64,000 bases of DNA from JBALVT01 sp036960305 (GCA_036960305.1 JBALWA010000001.1:176483-240482); one strand, 5' to 3'. Shown: positions 18,256 through 26,930, numbered from the stretch's first letter. The notes: a model not told the origin generated them from the letters alone. Translations and numbers: made by a program.

Positions 18256-19695
18256 TTACAACACCGGGGAAAACAGCCGGGCGACCCCCATTGCCAGAGG
18301 AAACCACAGCGGCTTATCATCTATTTCCCCGGCGGCGACCTGCCGGGAGGATTGCAAGTCCTGTTCGAGCATTAACTCGACCTGGCGGGCGAAATCCAGG
18401 TCGTGTACCAGCAAGGTAATTTCGAAATTCAGGCGAAACGAACGATTGTCGAAATTGGCCGTCCCCACGCCGGCCATATAGTCGTCCATCAAGAGCACTT
18501 TCTGGTGCATAAACCCGCCCTGGTAGCGATATATTTTCACGCCGGCAGGGAGTAGCTCTTTGGTGTAAGACCAGTTGGCCATAGCCACAAACGGGCCATC
18601 GGGTTGGTCGGGGATGATGACGCGGACATCGACGCCACGCAGGGCCGCCAGTTGTAGGGCGGCGATAATACCGCGGTCTGGAACGAAATAGGGGCTGGCT
18701 ATCCAGATGCGCTCCCGTGCATCCACAATCATTTGATGGTACATCAGGCCGGCTTCTTCAAACTCGGATGCGGGGTCTGAGGGGAAGACCAGGATATTGC
18801 AATTGCCCTGGGGTTCACCGTCGAACTTCCAATCCAGTTTCAGGGTCTCTCGCGTAGCCCAGCGCCAGTCTGTGGCGAAGGCAATCTCGGCACCCAATAC
18901 ACAGGGGCCCTGCGCCCGTGTGTGGGTATCTCGCCAATGGCCTATTTTCTTATTCAGGCCCAGGTATTCATCACCTACGTTGTGCCCCCCGATCCAGGCA
19001 TACTTGCCGTCGACCACGACTATTTTTCTGTGGTTACGAAAATTTAACTGGAAACGGTTGCGTCTCCCCTGGGTGGTATTAAACGCAGCGACTTTGACCC
19101 CTGCAGTTTTCAGACTTTTACACAGACGTGTTCGGGGGAAGGTTCGGCTGCCGATTTCATCAAACAAAAAGTGGACCTTGACGCCGGACAACGCTTTGTC
19201 AGCCAGTACTTTTCCAATTCGCTTGCCTAATGCATCGTCGCGAAAGATGTAAAATTCGATCAGGATGTACTTTTGCGCTGACTCCAGCCCCTCCATAATA
19301 CTGTCGAAGGTCTGTTTGCCGTTAATTAGCAGGTCGACGTGATTACCCTCGGTTGCCGGCATTCTCGCCAGATTGAACAGGCTGGTGTACAGGGGGGTGT
19401 CGTTGGAAGTAGGAATGATATATTTTTCAACCGCGCCCGCGTTCTGTTCAATCAGGCGCAGTGACTCGGCTTCAATTTCAGAACGCTGATCCAGATACCC
19501 GTCGAACTTGTTACGACCGAATACCAGATAGCAGGGCAGGGCAATGAAAGGGATGGCAAATAATGAAATGGCCCAGGCGATAGCGCCCTGAGAGGTCCGT
19601 GTTTTAATGATCGCTTCGAGCGCGAACCCTATACTCAATATATAAAGCAGGGCCGCCGCAAGGGCGATAGCTTCTCTGTACAGCGGTATCTCCAT
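18256..19695 (-). CDS. cls: cardiolipin synthase (PLD superfamily)
   Basis: Membrane enzyme joining two phosphatidylglycerol molecules to cardiolipin. 479 residues: two N-terminal membrane helices (about 7-27 and 37-57, the second ending PCYLVFGRNK), then two phospholipase D domains with HKD motifs, HRKIVVVDGKYAWIGGHN (near 220) and HQKVLLMDDYMAGVGTANFD (near 395). Length and layout match ClsA. It is the last gene of a minus-strand run starting at 25863 but is separated from the dehydrogenase genes by a strong hairpin. Convergent with the NSS transporter. Confidence 0.93.
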   Translation of the reverse strand: MEIPLYREAIALAAALLYILSIGFALEAIIKTRTSQGAIAWAISLFAIPFIALPCYLVFGRNKFDGYLDQRSEIEAESLRLIEQNAGAVEKYIIPTSNDTPLYTSLFNLARMPATEGNHVDLLINGKQTFDSIMEGLESAQKYILIEFYIFRDDALGKRIGKVLADKALSGVKVHFLFDEIGSRTFPRTRLCKSLKTAGVKVAAFNTTQGRRNRFQLNFRNHRKIVVVDGKYAWIGGHNVGDEYLGLNKKIGHWRDTHTRAQGPCVLGAEIAFATDWRWATRETLKLDWKFDGEPQGNCNILVFPSDPASEFEEAGLMYHQMIVDARERIWIASPYFVPDRGIIAALQLAALRGVDVRVIIPDQPDGPFVAMANWSYTKELLPAGVKIYRYQGGFMHQKVLLMDDYMAGVGTANFDNRSFRLNFEITLLVHDLDFARQVELMLEQDLQSSRQVAAGEIDDKPLWFPLAMGVARLFSPVL

Positions 19696-19736
19696 ATCAT
19701 CAGCAGTCTAGCAGGAGCCGGCTCAATGCAACAACT

Positions 19737-19778
19737 GGTGTATTTCGCCGGGCTTAAGAGCCTGCGACGAAATACACC
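19737..19778 (-). other. strong intergenic hairpin between an acyl-CoA dehydrogenase gene and cls
   Basis: Perfect 11-bp arms GGTGTATTTCG (19737-19747) and CGAAATACACC (19768-19778) enclose an inner 4-bp stem GGCT/AGCC. It begins 14 bases after the dehydrogenase stop. No T-run follows on the minus strand, so it is not a classical terminator; it may stabilise the 3' end of a processed mRNA or attenuate read-through into cls. Confidence 0.75.
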
Positions 19779-19791
19779 GTTATCTCCTTCT

Positions 19792-21015
19792 TCAGCTGCC
19801 GCCGGTAGGGATATCCTGGAAGGCCAGCCCCTTGTCCGCACGAGGTTCCTGGGGTAATCCCAGGACCTGTTCAGCAATAATGTTACGCATAACCTCGTCG
19901 GTCCCGCCCGCGAGGCGCACGCCGGGAGAAAATAACACAGTTTTCTGGTAATAGGCTTCTTCCGGGCTCAAGTCTTCATCGAGAATCGCCCCTGCCTGGC
20001 CAAAGAGCTGGCAGACAAAGTTGGCAATCTCTTGGTTCATCACGGCGCCTACCAACTTGCCCAGAGAAGCTTCAGCCCCCGCTATTCCACCCTGTGAAAC
20101 CGCGGATATCATGCGCTTGTTAGTCGACTGTAGCCCGGCATACTGGCTGTACCAGGTTGCCAGGCGCTCTCGTACCACCGGGTCTTGCGCGATTGGCTGA
20201 CCGTTGAGTTCCAGCGATTTAACCAGGTCCAAAAACTGTGGAAAGCCGGTGGGCTGTATGCCGGAGATCGCCAACCGTTCACTCATTAATACGGTGAGTG
20301 CACCACCCCAGCCACCACCAATCTCGCCCAGTCGATAGCTGTCGGGAATAACAGCATTGTTGAAAAAGACTTCATTGAAGTTCTGGCCGCCATCCATTTG
20401 CTTGATAGGTCGGACTTCAACACCTGGCTGTTTCATGTCAATCATAAAGAGCGTTAAGCCCCGGTACTTGGATACTGTTGGGTCTGTACGCGTCAGTACC
20501 ACACCATAGTCTGAGTATTGGGCACCGGAAGTCCATATCTTTTGACCGTTGACTAGCCAGTTGTCCCCATCCCGTTCAGCTTTCGTTCGCAGGCCGGCGA
20601 CATCCGATCCGGCACTGGGTTCACTAAAGAGTTGGCACCAGACATCCTCAGCACTGGCCATTTTCGGCAACAGCTCTAGCTTGGCTTCCTCCTCGGCGAA
20701 GTGCATTATCGCGGGGCCACAGTTTCCGATTCCGATGACGAAGTAGCCATCGCGGGTTTCGTACTCGGCGACTTCCTGTGACCAGATGACATCGTGGATA
20801 GAGCTCAGGCCTGCTCCACCGTATTCTTTCGGCCAGGTGATACTCGCGTAGCCCGCATCCGCTTTCATTTTGTACCAGGCTTTTGCCTCTTCATAAGTTG
20901 TTTCGCCTTCCATACCGCGCAACAATTTGTCGGTGCGTTTTTTGCAGTTGGCGTTCAGCCACGCCCGTACTTCGGTTCTAAAGCTGGCTTGTTCTGGTGT
21001 GTCGTTAAAATCCAT
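19792..21015 (-). CDS. acyl-CoA dehydrogenase, large subunit of pair 2
   Basis: 407-residue flavoenzyme subunit of the ACAD fold. Visible elements: QLFSEPSAGSDVAGLRT (central beta-domain FAD/substrate motif), INGQKIWTSGAQ-like segment (NGQKIWTSGAQYSD), LMSERLAISG, and AGGTDEVMRNIIAEQVLG near the end. The usual QxxGGxG adenine-binding motif is missing; instead the protein reads FGQAG. That missing motif is present in the neighbouring 365-residue gene 12 bases upstream, as in the alpha2beta2 FadE pairs of steroid degradation. Probably dehydrogenates a bulky CoA ester together with that partner. Confidence 0.9.
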   Translation of the reverse strand: MDFNDTPEQASFRTEVRAWLNANCKKRTDKLLRGMEGETTYEEAKAWYKMKADAGYASITWPKEYGGAGLSSIHDVIWSQEVAEYETRDGYFVIGIGNCGPAIMHFAEEEAKLELLPKMASAEDVWCQLFSEPSAGSDVAGLRTKAERDGDNWLVNGQKIWTSGAQYSDYGVVLTRTDPTVSKYRGLTLFMIDMKQPGVEVRPIKQMDGGQNFNEVFFNNAVIPDSYRLGEIGGGWGGALTVLMSERLAISGIQPTGFPQFLDLVKSLELNGQPIAQDPVVRERLATWYSQYAGLQSTNKRMISAVSQGGIAGAEASLGKLVGAVMNQEIANFVCQLFGQAGAILDEDLSPEEAYYQKTVLFSPGVRLAGGTDEVMRNIIAEQVLGLPQEPRADKGLAFQDIPTGGS

Positions 21016-21027
21016 TATCGTGTCTCC

Positions 21028-22125
21028 TTAGGCTGCGCTTAGCAGGCGGCTGGCAAGTGCATCTTTCCATTGGGGTTGTGCGCCAATAGTCGAGGAAAGC
21101 AGCTGTGCCCGGCGGTAGTAAAGATGGCAATCAAATTCCCATGTGAACCCCATGCCACCCTGGGCCTGGATGTTCTCCTTGCTGACCAGGTAGTAAGCGT
21201 CAGTGGCACTCACTCTCGCAGTGGCGGCTGCCAGGGGTAAATCCGGTGCATTGGTCGATAGCGCCCAGGCACCGTAGTAGGCATTGGACTTGGCCAACTC
21301 AATCGCAACAAACATATCGGCAAACTTGTGTTTGATTGCCTGGAAGGAGGCCACGGGGCGACCAAAGGCATACCGCTCTTTGGTGTAGTTTATGCCGGAT
21401 TCCATCGCAGCCTGGCAGCCACCGATTTGTTCAAAGGCGAATAGCACCGCGGCCTTGTCCAGTAGCGTGTCTAACTGGTCAACACTGTGGGCTTCACCCA
21501 GTGGGGTAGCGCTCGCGCCTTCGAAGTCAATTCTGGCCTGGGAGCGGCTGGGATCGATACTGTTCAATGGCTTGCGGCTGACACCGGTTCCATTCAGGTC
21601 GACCAGATAGGCCGCTTGCTGCCCCGAATCGTTATTGGCAATTACCACAGCGAAGTCGGCGATATCCCCGTCGGGTACCGGCAATTTACTGCCATTCAGC
21701 GTGCCATTCTTTGCGCTAATCTCGATGGCGAGTAGGCCGGGGCCCTCTGCGGTAGCCAGCGTGCCGATGAGCTCTCCTGCGGCCAGTTTGGGCAGGTACT
21801 CCTGTTTCTGCTCCTCGGAGCCCCACAGCAAAATCGCTTCGGTGGCGAGGTAGACACTGGAAGAAAACGGCACGGGTGCCAGTGCACGGCCCAGTTCCTC
21901 AGCGATGACACACAGTTCGAGATAGCCCAGCCCCAGGCCACCATAGCCCTCGGGTATGACCATAGCGGTCCAGCCCAGCTCTACAATCTTGTTCCAGAGC
22001 TCGCGGTGAAAGGGGGCTTCTGTGTCCAGAATACTGCGGACAACCTCAGGCGTTGATTCCTGATTCAGGAAGTTCCTGGCCTGATCGCGGATAAATTGCT
22101 GCTCTTCGGAAAACTCGAAATTCAT
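21028..22125 (-). CDS. acyl-CoA dehydrogenase, small subunit of pair 2
   Basis: 365-residue ACAD-fold protein. The N-terminal helical domain is clear (GWTAMVIPEGYGGLGLGYLE). The middle FAD-binding segment is poorly conserved (GTLATAEGPG), but the C-terminal domain has IQAQGGMGFTWEFDCHLYYRRAQ. The usual GTxE motif beyond it is absent. It complements the large subunit gene immediately downstream, suggesting a heteromeric enzyme. Start ATG at 22125, 28 bases after the phosphatase gene. Confidence 0.9.
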   Translation of the reverse strand: MNFEFSEEQQFIRDQARNFLNQESTPEVVRSILDTEAPFHRELWNKIVELGWTAMVIPEGYGGLGLGYLELCVIAEELGRALAPVPFSSSVYLATEAILLWGSEEQKQEYLPKLAAGELIGTLATAEGPGLLAIEISAKNGTLNGSKLPVPDGDIADFAVVIANNDSGQQAAYLVDLNGTGVSRKPLNSIDPSRSQARIDFEGASATPLGEAHSVDQLDTLLDKAAVLFAFEQIGGCQAAMESGINYTKERYAFGRPVASFQAIKHKFADMFVAIELAKSNAYYGAWALSTNAPDLPLAAATARVSATDAYYLVSKENIQAQGGMGFTWEFDCHLYYRRAQLLSSTIGAQPQWKDALASRLLSAA

Positions 22126-22153
22126 GTTTTTTTACCTCTGTTATGTTCTGGTG

Positions 22154-23053
22154 CTACTCAAGTAAAGCGAGCTTCAGGACTTCGATGTCCTGCTCATTCA
22201 GTTCCAGCCCCTGGCGCAGGTAGTTGTCAAAACTTCCCCACCGCTGGTCGATAGCGTCGAATGCAGCATTGAGCCACGATTCCTCAACACCCATTAATAC
22301 GGTCATTTTCTCCTCTGCTTCCTTGCCGGCGAACAACCGGATCATGAGGAGGTCCTTGTTGCGGCCTTTCAGGGCATGTGTCTTGCTTTCCATATAGTCG
22401 GCCATAACAAGGTCCCGGGGGACGCCCAGGATGCGCAGTAAAATGGCGGAGGCAAACCCGGTTCGGTCCTTTCCTGCGGTGCAATGCCAGACAATGGGCT
22501 TTCCCTTGGCTGCTAGGACGGTATCGATGAACTGTTTGAATTGCGGGGTAAAGGTGGTAGCAAACTGACGGCTGGCCTCAATCATGAACAAATTGGGATC
22601 AAAACCTTCAAAGTCTCCATTATCGATACGGTCCATGACTTCGCCGATAATGGCCTGGTTGCCATCGTCCAACATGGGAATTTCAACGACCTCGAAACCG
22701 GTCGGCTCGGGCAGAAGATTGGGCTCTTCTTCTTTTTCAACGCTGGAGCGAAAATCAATCAGTGTAGACAGCCCCAGATTTTCCAGGTGCCCAAGATCTG
22801 AACGGCTGGCATGGGCGAAGGTTCCCGAACGAAAGAGCTTGCCCCACTGGACTGTGCGACCGTCCACGGTTTGATAGCCACCGAGGTCCCGGAAATTATT
22901 GATTCCCTCGAACCCCAGTAGCCTGTGCTCGGCGCGCAATTCGGCGGGTAATTGTGCCGGCGCGACGACTGGCTGAGTCGGGATGAACTGAACAACAGCA
23001 AAGGCCATCGTAAAGATGACGAATACCGACCAGGAGACTTTCTGTCTATTCAC
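22154..23053 (-). CDS. exported tyrosine-phosphatase-like protein
   Basis: 299 residues with an N-terminal hydrophobic segment (VFVIFTMAFAVVQFI) that should export or anchor it. The body has NFRDLGGYQTVDGR, LFRSG and the cysteine phosphatase signature HCTAGKDRTGFASAILL (CX5R), as in the Mycobacterium PtpB-like Y_phosphatase3 family, whose members act on phosphoproteins or phosphoinositides. The general-acid region is not obvious to me. Its place inside a beta-oxidation operon is unexplained; removing a phosphate from a substrate in the periplasm is one possibility. Confidence 0.82.
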   Translation of the reverse strand: MNRQKVSWSVFVIFTMAFAVVQFIPTQPVVAPAQLPAELRAEHRLLGFEGINNFRDLGGYQTVDGRTVQWGKLFRSGTFAHASRSDLGHLENLGLSTLIDFRSSVEKEEEPNLLPEPTGFEVVEIPMLDDGNQAIIGEVMDRIDNGDFEGFDPNLFMIEASRQFATTFTPQFKQFIDTVLAAKGKPIVWHCTAGKDRTGFASAILLRILGVPRDLVMADYMESKTHALKGRNKDLLMIRLFAGKEAEEKMTVLMGVEESWLNAAFDAIDQRWGSFDNYLRQGLELNEQDIEVLKLALLE

Positions 23054-23100
23054 AGTGGATTTCCTTACAGAGCCAGCTTGCTGGACTCTTGCCGGAGCGA

Positions 23101-23463
23101 CTACTCTCCGGCGACAACGTTCTCTGGTCCCCAGTATGCTTTCATACTGTTGACCTTGCCGGACTCATCAAATTCGAATACATCAATGACTTCAATGGCC
23201 ATGCCAGGCATCACCACCTGGAAGGTGAACGCCACCGCGTTGCCTGAGCATCGTGGTGTGCCGGTCAGCGCCAGTTTTGCACCTGAGGACAATGCGCCTT
23301 CATAGAAACCGCAAACGGCCTCTATACCGACGTGCACATCGGTACCCACGGGATCTTCAACAATTGCATCGTCGGCGTATATTTCGCGGATAATATTCAT
23401 ATCCGCTGTCTCAAACGCAGCGACATATTGGTGTACTACGGCAATCTTGTCATTCGCTTCCAT
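23101..23463 (-). CDS. ketosteroid-isomerase-like protein (SnoaL/NTF2 fold)
   Basis: 120 residues from the ATG at 23463 (GAGG six bases upstream); a further in-frame ATG at 23475 would add four residues. It resembles bacterial steroid delta-5-3-ketoisomerase closely: Tyr13 and Asp37 (in IYADDAIVEDP) keep the 24-residue spacing of catalytic Tyr16 and Asp40 of the Pseudomonas putida enzyme, and the C-terminal VIDVFEFDESGKVNSMKAYW matches strand by strand. The third catalytic position, normally Asp, is Glu91 (AIEVIDV). It may be an active isomerase of steroid-like enones or a related isomerase. Sits between two dehydrogenase pairs. Confidence 0.82.
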   Translation of the reverse strand: MEANDKIAVVHQYVAAFETADMNIIREIYADDAIVEDPVGTDVHVGIEAVCGFYEGALSSGAKLALTGTPRCSGNAVAFTFQVVMPGMAIEVIDVFEFDESGKVNSMKAYWGPENVVAGE

Positions 23464-23496
23464 ACTGAACCTCATTGAGTCTTATTGTGTTGCTAG

Positions 23497-24636
23497 CTAG
23501 TATCCACACAGGGTGGCATAGCGGTTTTTGTGGTAGCCGGTGTCGCCAAGGATTTGCATGGCAACACGGGCGCGTTTCAAAAAGAAGCCGATTTCCAGTT
23601 CGTCGGTGCAGCCGATACCACCGTGCATCTGCACTGCTTCATTGGTAACCAGTTTCACCAGTTCATTTAATTTGGCCTTTGCCAGGCTGGCGACCAGGGG
23701 CAACTGCTCGGGCGCGTCGTCCACGGTAGACAATGCCTGTAAAATGACTGAGCGACAGAGTTCGAGTTCCGATTGCATATGGGCAGCGCGATGCTGAAGC
23801 GCTTGGAAGCTACCGATAAGTGCGCCAAACTGCACGCGTTCCTTGAGGTACTCAACGGTGCGTTCAAAGCACTCCATCGCATAGCCCATCATTTCGGCGG
23901 CCAGGGCTACTCTGCCCCGGTCCAGTACCGGCTCCAATATCTGCCAGCCCTCGTTGAGCTTTCCGATCAGTTGGTCGGCGCTTACGCTCACATCTTCAAA
24001 GCTGATGGTAGCAGCGTTACGGCTGTCCATCATGATGTTGCGTTGGCAATTTATGCCGCTGCTCTGGTTGTCTACCAGAAACAGGGAAATGCCACTGCTG
24101 TCACTTTCCTCGCCGCTGGTGCGGGCAACCACAATCAGTTGGTCGGCGCTGTGTCCATCGAGTACAAAGGTCTTGGCGCCATTGATCAGGTAATTGTCGC
24201 CTTGCAGCTCGGCGGTGGTGGCAATTTTAGTTGGATTGTGGCGATGGGATTCTTCCAACGCCAGTGCCAGCGTGAGCTCACCTGCAGCGATTTTCGGTAG
24301 CAGTTCACTTTTTTGCGCGCTGCTGCCGCCCAGTAAAATACTTGTCGCTCCGATTACGGCCGTGGACAACAGCGGCGATGCGGTCAGGGTTCTACCGGCT
24401 TCTTCAAGCACAACACCCAGGCCGGTAAAGCCAAAGTCCAGCCCGCCGTATTCCTCGGGCAGTATAATGCTGGCCCAGCCAAGTTCGGCCATTTGTGACC
24501 ATAACTCGGAGGAGTAACCGGTGGCGTCCTTGTTGTCACGCAGCTCTCGCAGCGCTCTCACAGGGGCATTGCCAGACAGGAAATCTTTGGCTGTATCTTG
24601 TAGCAGGCGCTGTTCTTCATTCAATACCAGGGCCAT
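23497..24636 (-). CDS. acyl-CoA dehydrogenase, small subunit of pair 1
   Basis: 379-residue ACAD-fold protein. N-terminal helices include ELGWASIILPEEYGGLDFGFTG; the C-terminal domain holds VQMHGGIGCTDELEIGFFLKRA. The FAD-stacking segment is weak (LALALEES) and the final GTxE element is absent, so it probably needs the large subunit encoded 12 bases upstream. This split is known for steroid side-chain FadE pairs. Spacing to the isomerase gene is 33 bases. Confidence 0.9.
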   Translation of the reverse strand: MALVLNEEQRLLQDTAKDFLSGNAPVRALRELRDNKDATGYSSELWSQMAELGWASIILPEEYGGLDFGFTGLGVVLEEAGRTLTASPLLSTAVIGATSILLGGSSAQKSELLPKIAAGELTLALALEESHRHNPTKIATTAELQGDNYLINGAKTFVLDGHSADQLIVVARTSGEESDSSGISLFLVDNQSSGINCQRNIMMDSRNAATISFEDVSVSADQLIGKLNEGWQILEPVLDRGRVALAAEMMGYAMECFERTVEYLKERVQFGALIGSFQALQHRAAHMQSELELCRSVILQALSTVDDAPEQLPLVASLAKAKLNELVKLVTNEAVQMHGGIGCTDELEIGFFLKRARVAMQILGDTGYHKNRYATLCGY

Positions 24637-24648
24637 AATAATTTCCTC

Positions 24649-25863
24649 CTAGGACTGTGGCAGTTCCAATACGTTCTTGGCGATGACATTCAGTTGCACT
24701 TCGGAAGTACCACCGGCAATTGTCATGCCCTTGGACATTGCCCACAATCGGGCGGTGTCAATTTCCTGAACGCTGAACTCTTCTCCTTCCCAGCCCAGCC
24801 CGCGACTTCCGAGCATGGCGAGAAGTAATTCGCTTTTGACTTTCTCAGCTTCGGTGCCCACATACTTCATTACAATTGGTGCTGCGCTGCGAATGCCGGC
24901 GGTTCTTTCTTCAAAGGTTCGAAAGTGGGTCAATCCGATCGCATGCATATCCATATCGTAATCAACCAATTTACTGCGCAATTCCGGGTCGGCTATTTTG
25001 CCATCCTCGAAATCCAGGTAGACACGGGCGGCCGCATTGGGGGCCAGAACCTGCCTTGGCGTCTCACTGCCCATCTCAGACATAAGCTTGCGTTCGTGCA
25101 CCAGCAGTGACTTGGCCACAGACCAGCCGGTATTCAATTCGCCAATCAGGTTATCCTTGGGTACTTTCACGTTGTCGAAGAAAGTCTGGCAAAACTCGGA
25201 ATCGCCGCTTATCAAATCGATGGGTGTGGTTGTTATCCCCTCGTCGGCCATGTCGATGAGCAAAAAGCTGATGCCTTCCTGTTTCTTGACATTGGGATTG
25301 GTGCGCACCAGGCAGAATATCCAGTCGGATTTGTCCGCTTTGGTGGTCCAGATTTTACTGCCGTTGACCAAAAAGTGATCACCCATATCCTCGGCTTTGG
25401 TTTGCACGCTCGCCAGGTCGGAGCCGGAGCCGGGCTCGGAGTAACCCTGGCACCAGCGAACCTCGCCGTTGATAATGGCGCGGATATGTTGTTGTTTCTG
25501 TTCTTCAGTACCGTATTCGAGCACCGCAGGGCCCAGCATCCAGATGCCTATACCAAAAATGGGTGTGCGGGCCTTCAGCTGCTTCATCTCTTCCTTGATA
25601 ATCTTGGCCTGAACCGCGTCAAGGCCACCACCGCCGTACTCAGTTGGCCATTCGGGTACGATCCAACCCTGGTCGCGCATACGCTCGAACCAGATTTTGG
25701 CGTCCTCGCTAGGGAATTTACTCCCGCGCCCACCCCAGTACTGATCTTCTCGGGCCATAGGTTGGCGTTGAGACTCGGGGCAGTTAGCCTCCAGCCATTC
25801 GCGGACTTCACTGCGAAATAAATCCAGGTTTTCCAATGTCTCTCTCCTGAGCGGCGCGGTCAT
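24649..25863 (-). CDS. acyl-CoA dehydrogenase, large subunit of pair 1
   Basis: 404 residues; first gene of the minus-strand catabolic operon. Visible: WPTEYGGGGLDAVQ, QGYSEPGSGSDLASVQT, VNGSKIWTTKADKSDWIF, LLVHERKLMSEMG and the terminal AGGTSEVQLNVIAKNVLELP. The QxxGGxG motif of single-subunit ACADs is missing (MLGSRGLG instead) and is found in the next gene. A GAGGGA ribosome site precedes ATG 25863. Likely partner: the 379-residue protein. The overall type resembles FadE26-like subunits of cholesterol side-chain oxidation. Confidence 0.91.
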   Translation of the reverse strand: MTAPLRRETLENLDLFRSEVREWLEANCPESQRQPMAREDQYWGGRGSKFPSEDAKIWFERMRDQGWIVPEWPTEYGGGGLDAVQAKIIKEEMKQLKARTPIFGIGIWMLGPAVLEYGTEEQKQQHIRAIINGEVRWCQGYSEPGSGSDLASVQTKAEDMGDHFLVNGSKIWTTKADKSDWIFCLVRTNPNVKKQEGISFLLIDMADEGITTTPIDLISGDSEFCQTFFDNVKVPKDNLIGELNTGWSVAKSLLVHERKLMSEMGSETPRQVLAPNAAARVYLDFEDGKIADPELRSKLVDYDMDMHAIGLTHFRTFEERTAGIRSAAPIVMKYVGTEAEKVKSELLLAMLGSRGLGWEGEEFSVQEIDTARLWAMSKGMTIAGGTSEVQLNVIAKNVLELPQS

Positions 25864-26095
25864 GGCATTCCCTCGAATATCAGCTTTGGGCTGCCACGGT
25901 AGCCGGTATTCTACTGGCAGGTGGCAACGTTATAAAGGTGCAACAGAGTAACCGTTGGGAACTTAAGCGCAATGGCTTAATAAGTCAGCCCCACTGTCAA
26001 AACCAGCCATCTTTTGGAAAAAAGCTATTGCGTGGCATGCGGTATAGAGCGGTGTACCACAACAGTTGACCGCAGCTGTCTCCCGGGCGCATGCT

Positions 26096-26132
26096 AATAC
26101 TCAGTTTTCCTGATAATAATTGCTAGAGTATT
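26096..26132. promoter_or_regulatory. inverted repeat in the divergent SDR/dehydrogenase promoter region
   Basis: The 272-base gap 25864-26135 separates the minus-strand dehydrogenase operon from the SDR gene and must hold both promoters. Perfect 7-bp arms AATACTC (26096-26102) and GAGTATT (26126-26132) are about three helical turns apart, the second ending just before the SDR start. GATAAT at 26112-26117 between them could be a -10 for the SDR gene, but no good -35 was seen. Possibly a repressor-binding region; nothing else is recognisable in the gap. Confidence 0.35.
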
Positions 26133-26135
26133 GAT

Positions 26136-26885
26136 ATGAAAAGGTTTTTGGATAAGGTAGTCATGGTTACCGGCGCGGGTAGCGGGATTGGCAAGGCCAG
26201 CGCTGTGCGGATTGCAGCCGAGGGCGGATCGGTCTTCTGCGTCGATCTGAACCTGCTGTCCGTGGAGGGGACTGTGGCCGAAATTGTCAGTGATGGGGGC
26301 AAAGCGCTCGCCTACAGCTGTGATGTCAGCGACGAGCAGGCCGTAGCAGACTGCTTTGCTACTTGCCTGGAGGCCTATGGCAGTCTTTATGGGCTTATTA
26401 ATATGGCTGGTATACTGCGTTTTGATGATACCGAGAAGCTCGAATTGGACCAGTGGCAGAAAGTGTTGGATGTTAATCTCACCGGCACGATGCTGCTCTG
26501 TCGTGCTGCGCTACCGCATTTGCTGGCGTCCCGCGGTAGTATTGTCAACGCCGCCTCCACCGCTGCCCTGGCCGGATTACCCTGTGGCGTGGCTTACTCC
26601 GCTACAAAAGGTGGCGTGTTGGCGATGACTCGAAGTATTGCCGTTGAGTATGCTAAGCGCGGGGTTCGGGCCAACTGTGTCTGTCCGGGGGATATAAAAA
26701 CCGGAATGACCGATGATATCGCGTTTCCCGAGACCATGGATTTTGAATTGATGACCCGGATTATGTCTCTCAGCGGTGCGAGGGGGCCTGAGGCGATGGC
26801 CGGGGTTATCGCTATGTTGGCTTCCGGGGACGGTATTCATATTACCGGAGAAGATATCCGGGTCGATGGCGGGACGCTGTCCTAG
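26136..26885 (+). CDS. short-chain dehydrogenase/reductase
   Basis: 249-residue NAD(P)-dependent oxidoreductase. Cofactor loop TGAGSGIGKAS at residues 12-22; acidic residue at the end of beta-2 (FCVDLN) suggests NAD(H). NMAG and the catalytic Ser (NAASTAAL) and YSATK are intact; PGDIKTGM and the C-terminal VDGGTLS are typical. It diverges from the dehydrogenase operon and could act on a 3-hydroxyacyl-CoA or hydroxysteroid. The ribosome site is weak. Its 3' end converges with the CoA ligase; a 5-bp hairpin (CCCGT/ACGGG) lies in the 45-base gap. Confidence 0.92.
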   Translation: MKRFLDKVVMVTGAGSGIGKASAVRIAAEGGSVFCVDLNLLSVEGTVAEIVSDGGKALAYSCDVSDEQAVADCFATCLEAYGSLYGLINMAGILRFDDTEKLELDQWQKVLDVNLTGTMLLCRAALPHLLASRGSIVNAASTAALAGLPCGVAYSATKGGVLAMTRSIAVEYAKRGVRANCVCPGDIKTGMTDDIAFPETMDFELMTRIMSLSGARGPEAMAGVIAMLASGDGIHITGEDIRVDGGTLS

Positions 26886-26930
26886 ATTTTCTCGCCCAAA
26901 ATACTGGACCAGGCCCCGTGGTAACGGGTA

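Noticed and set aside
19737..19778. Reading the hairpin as a rho-independent terminator
   Set aside because: No T-run follows on the minus strand (AGTTGTTGC), so it is listed as an unassigned hairpin.
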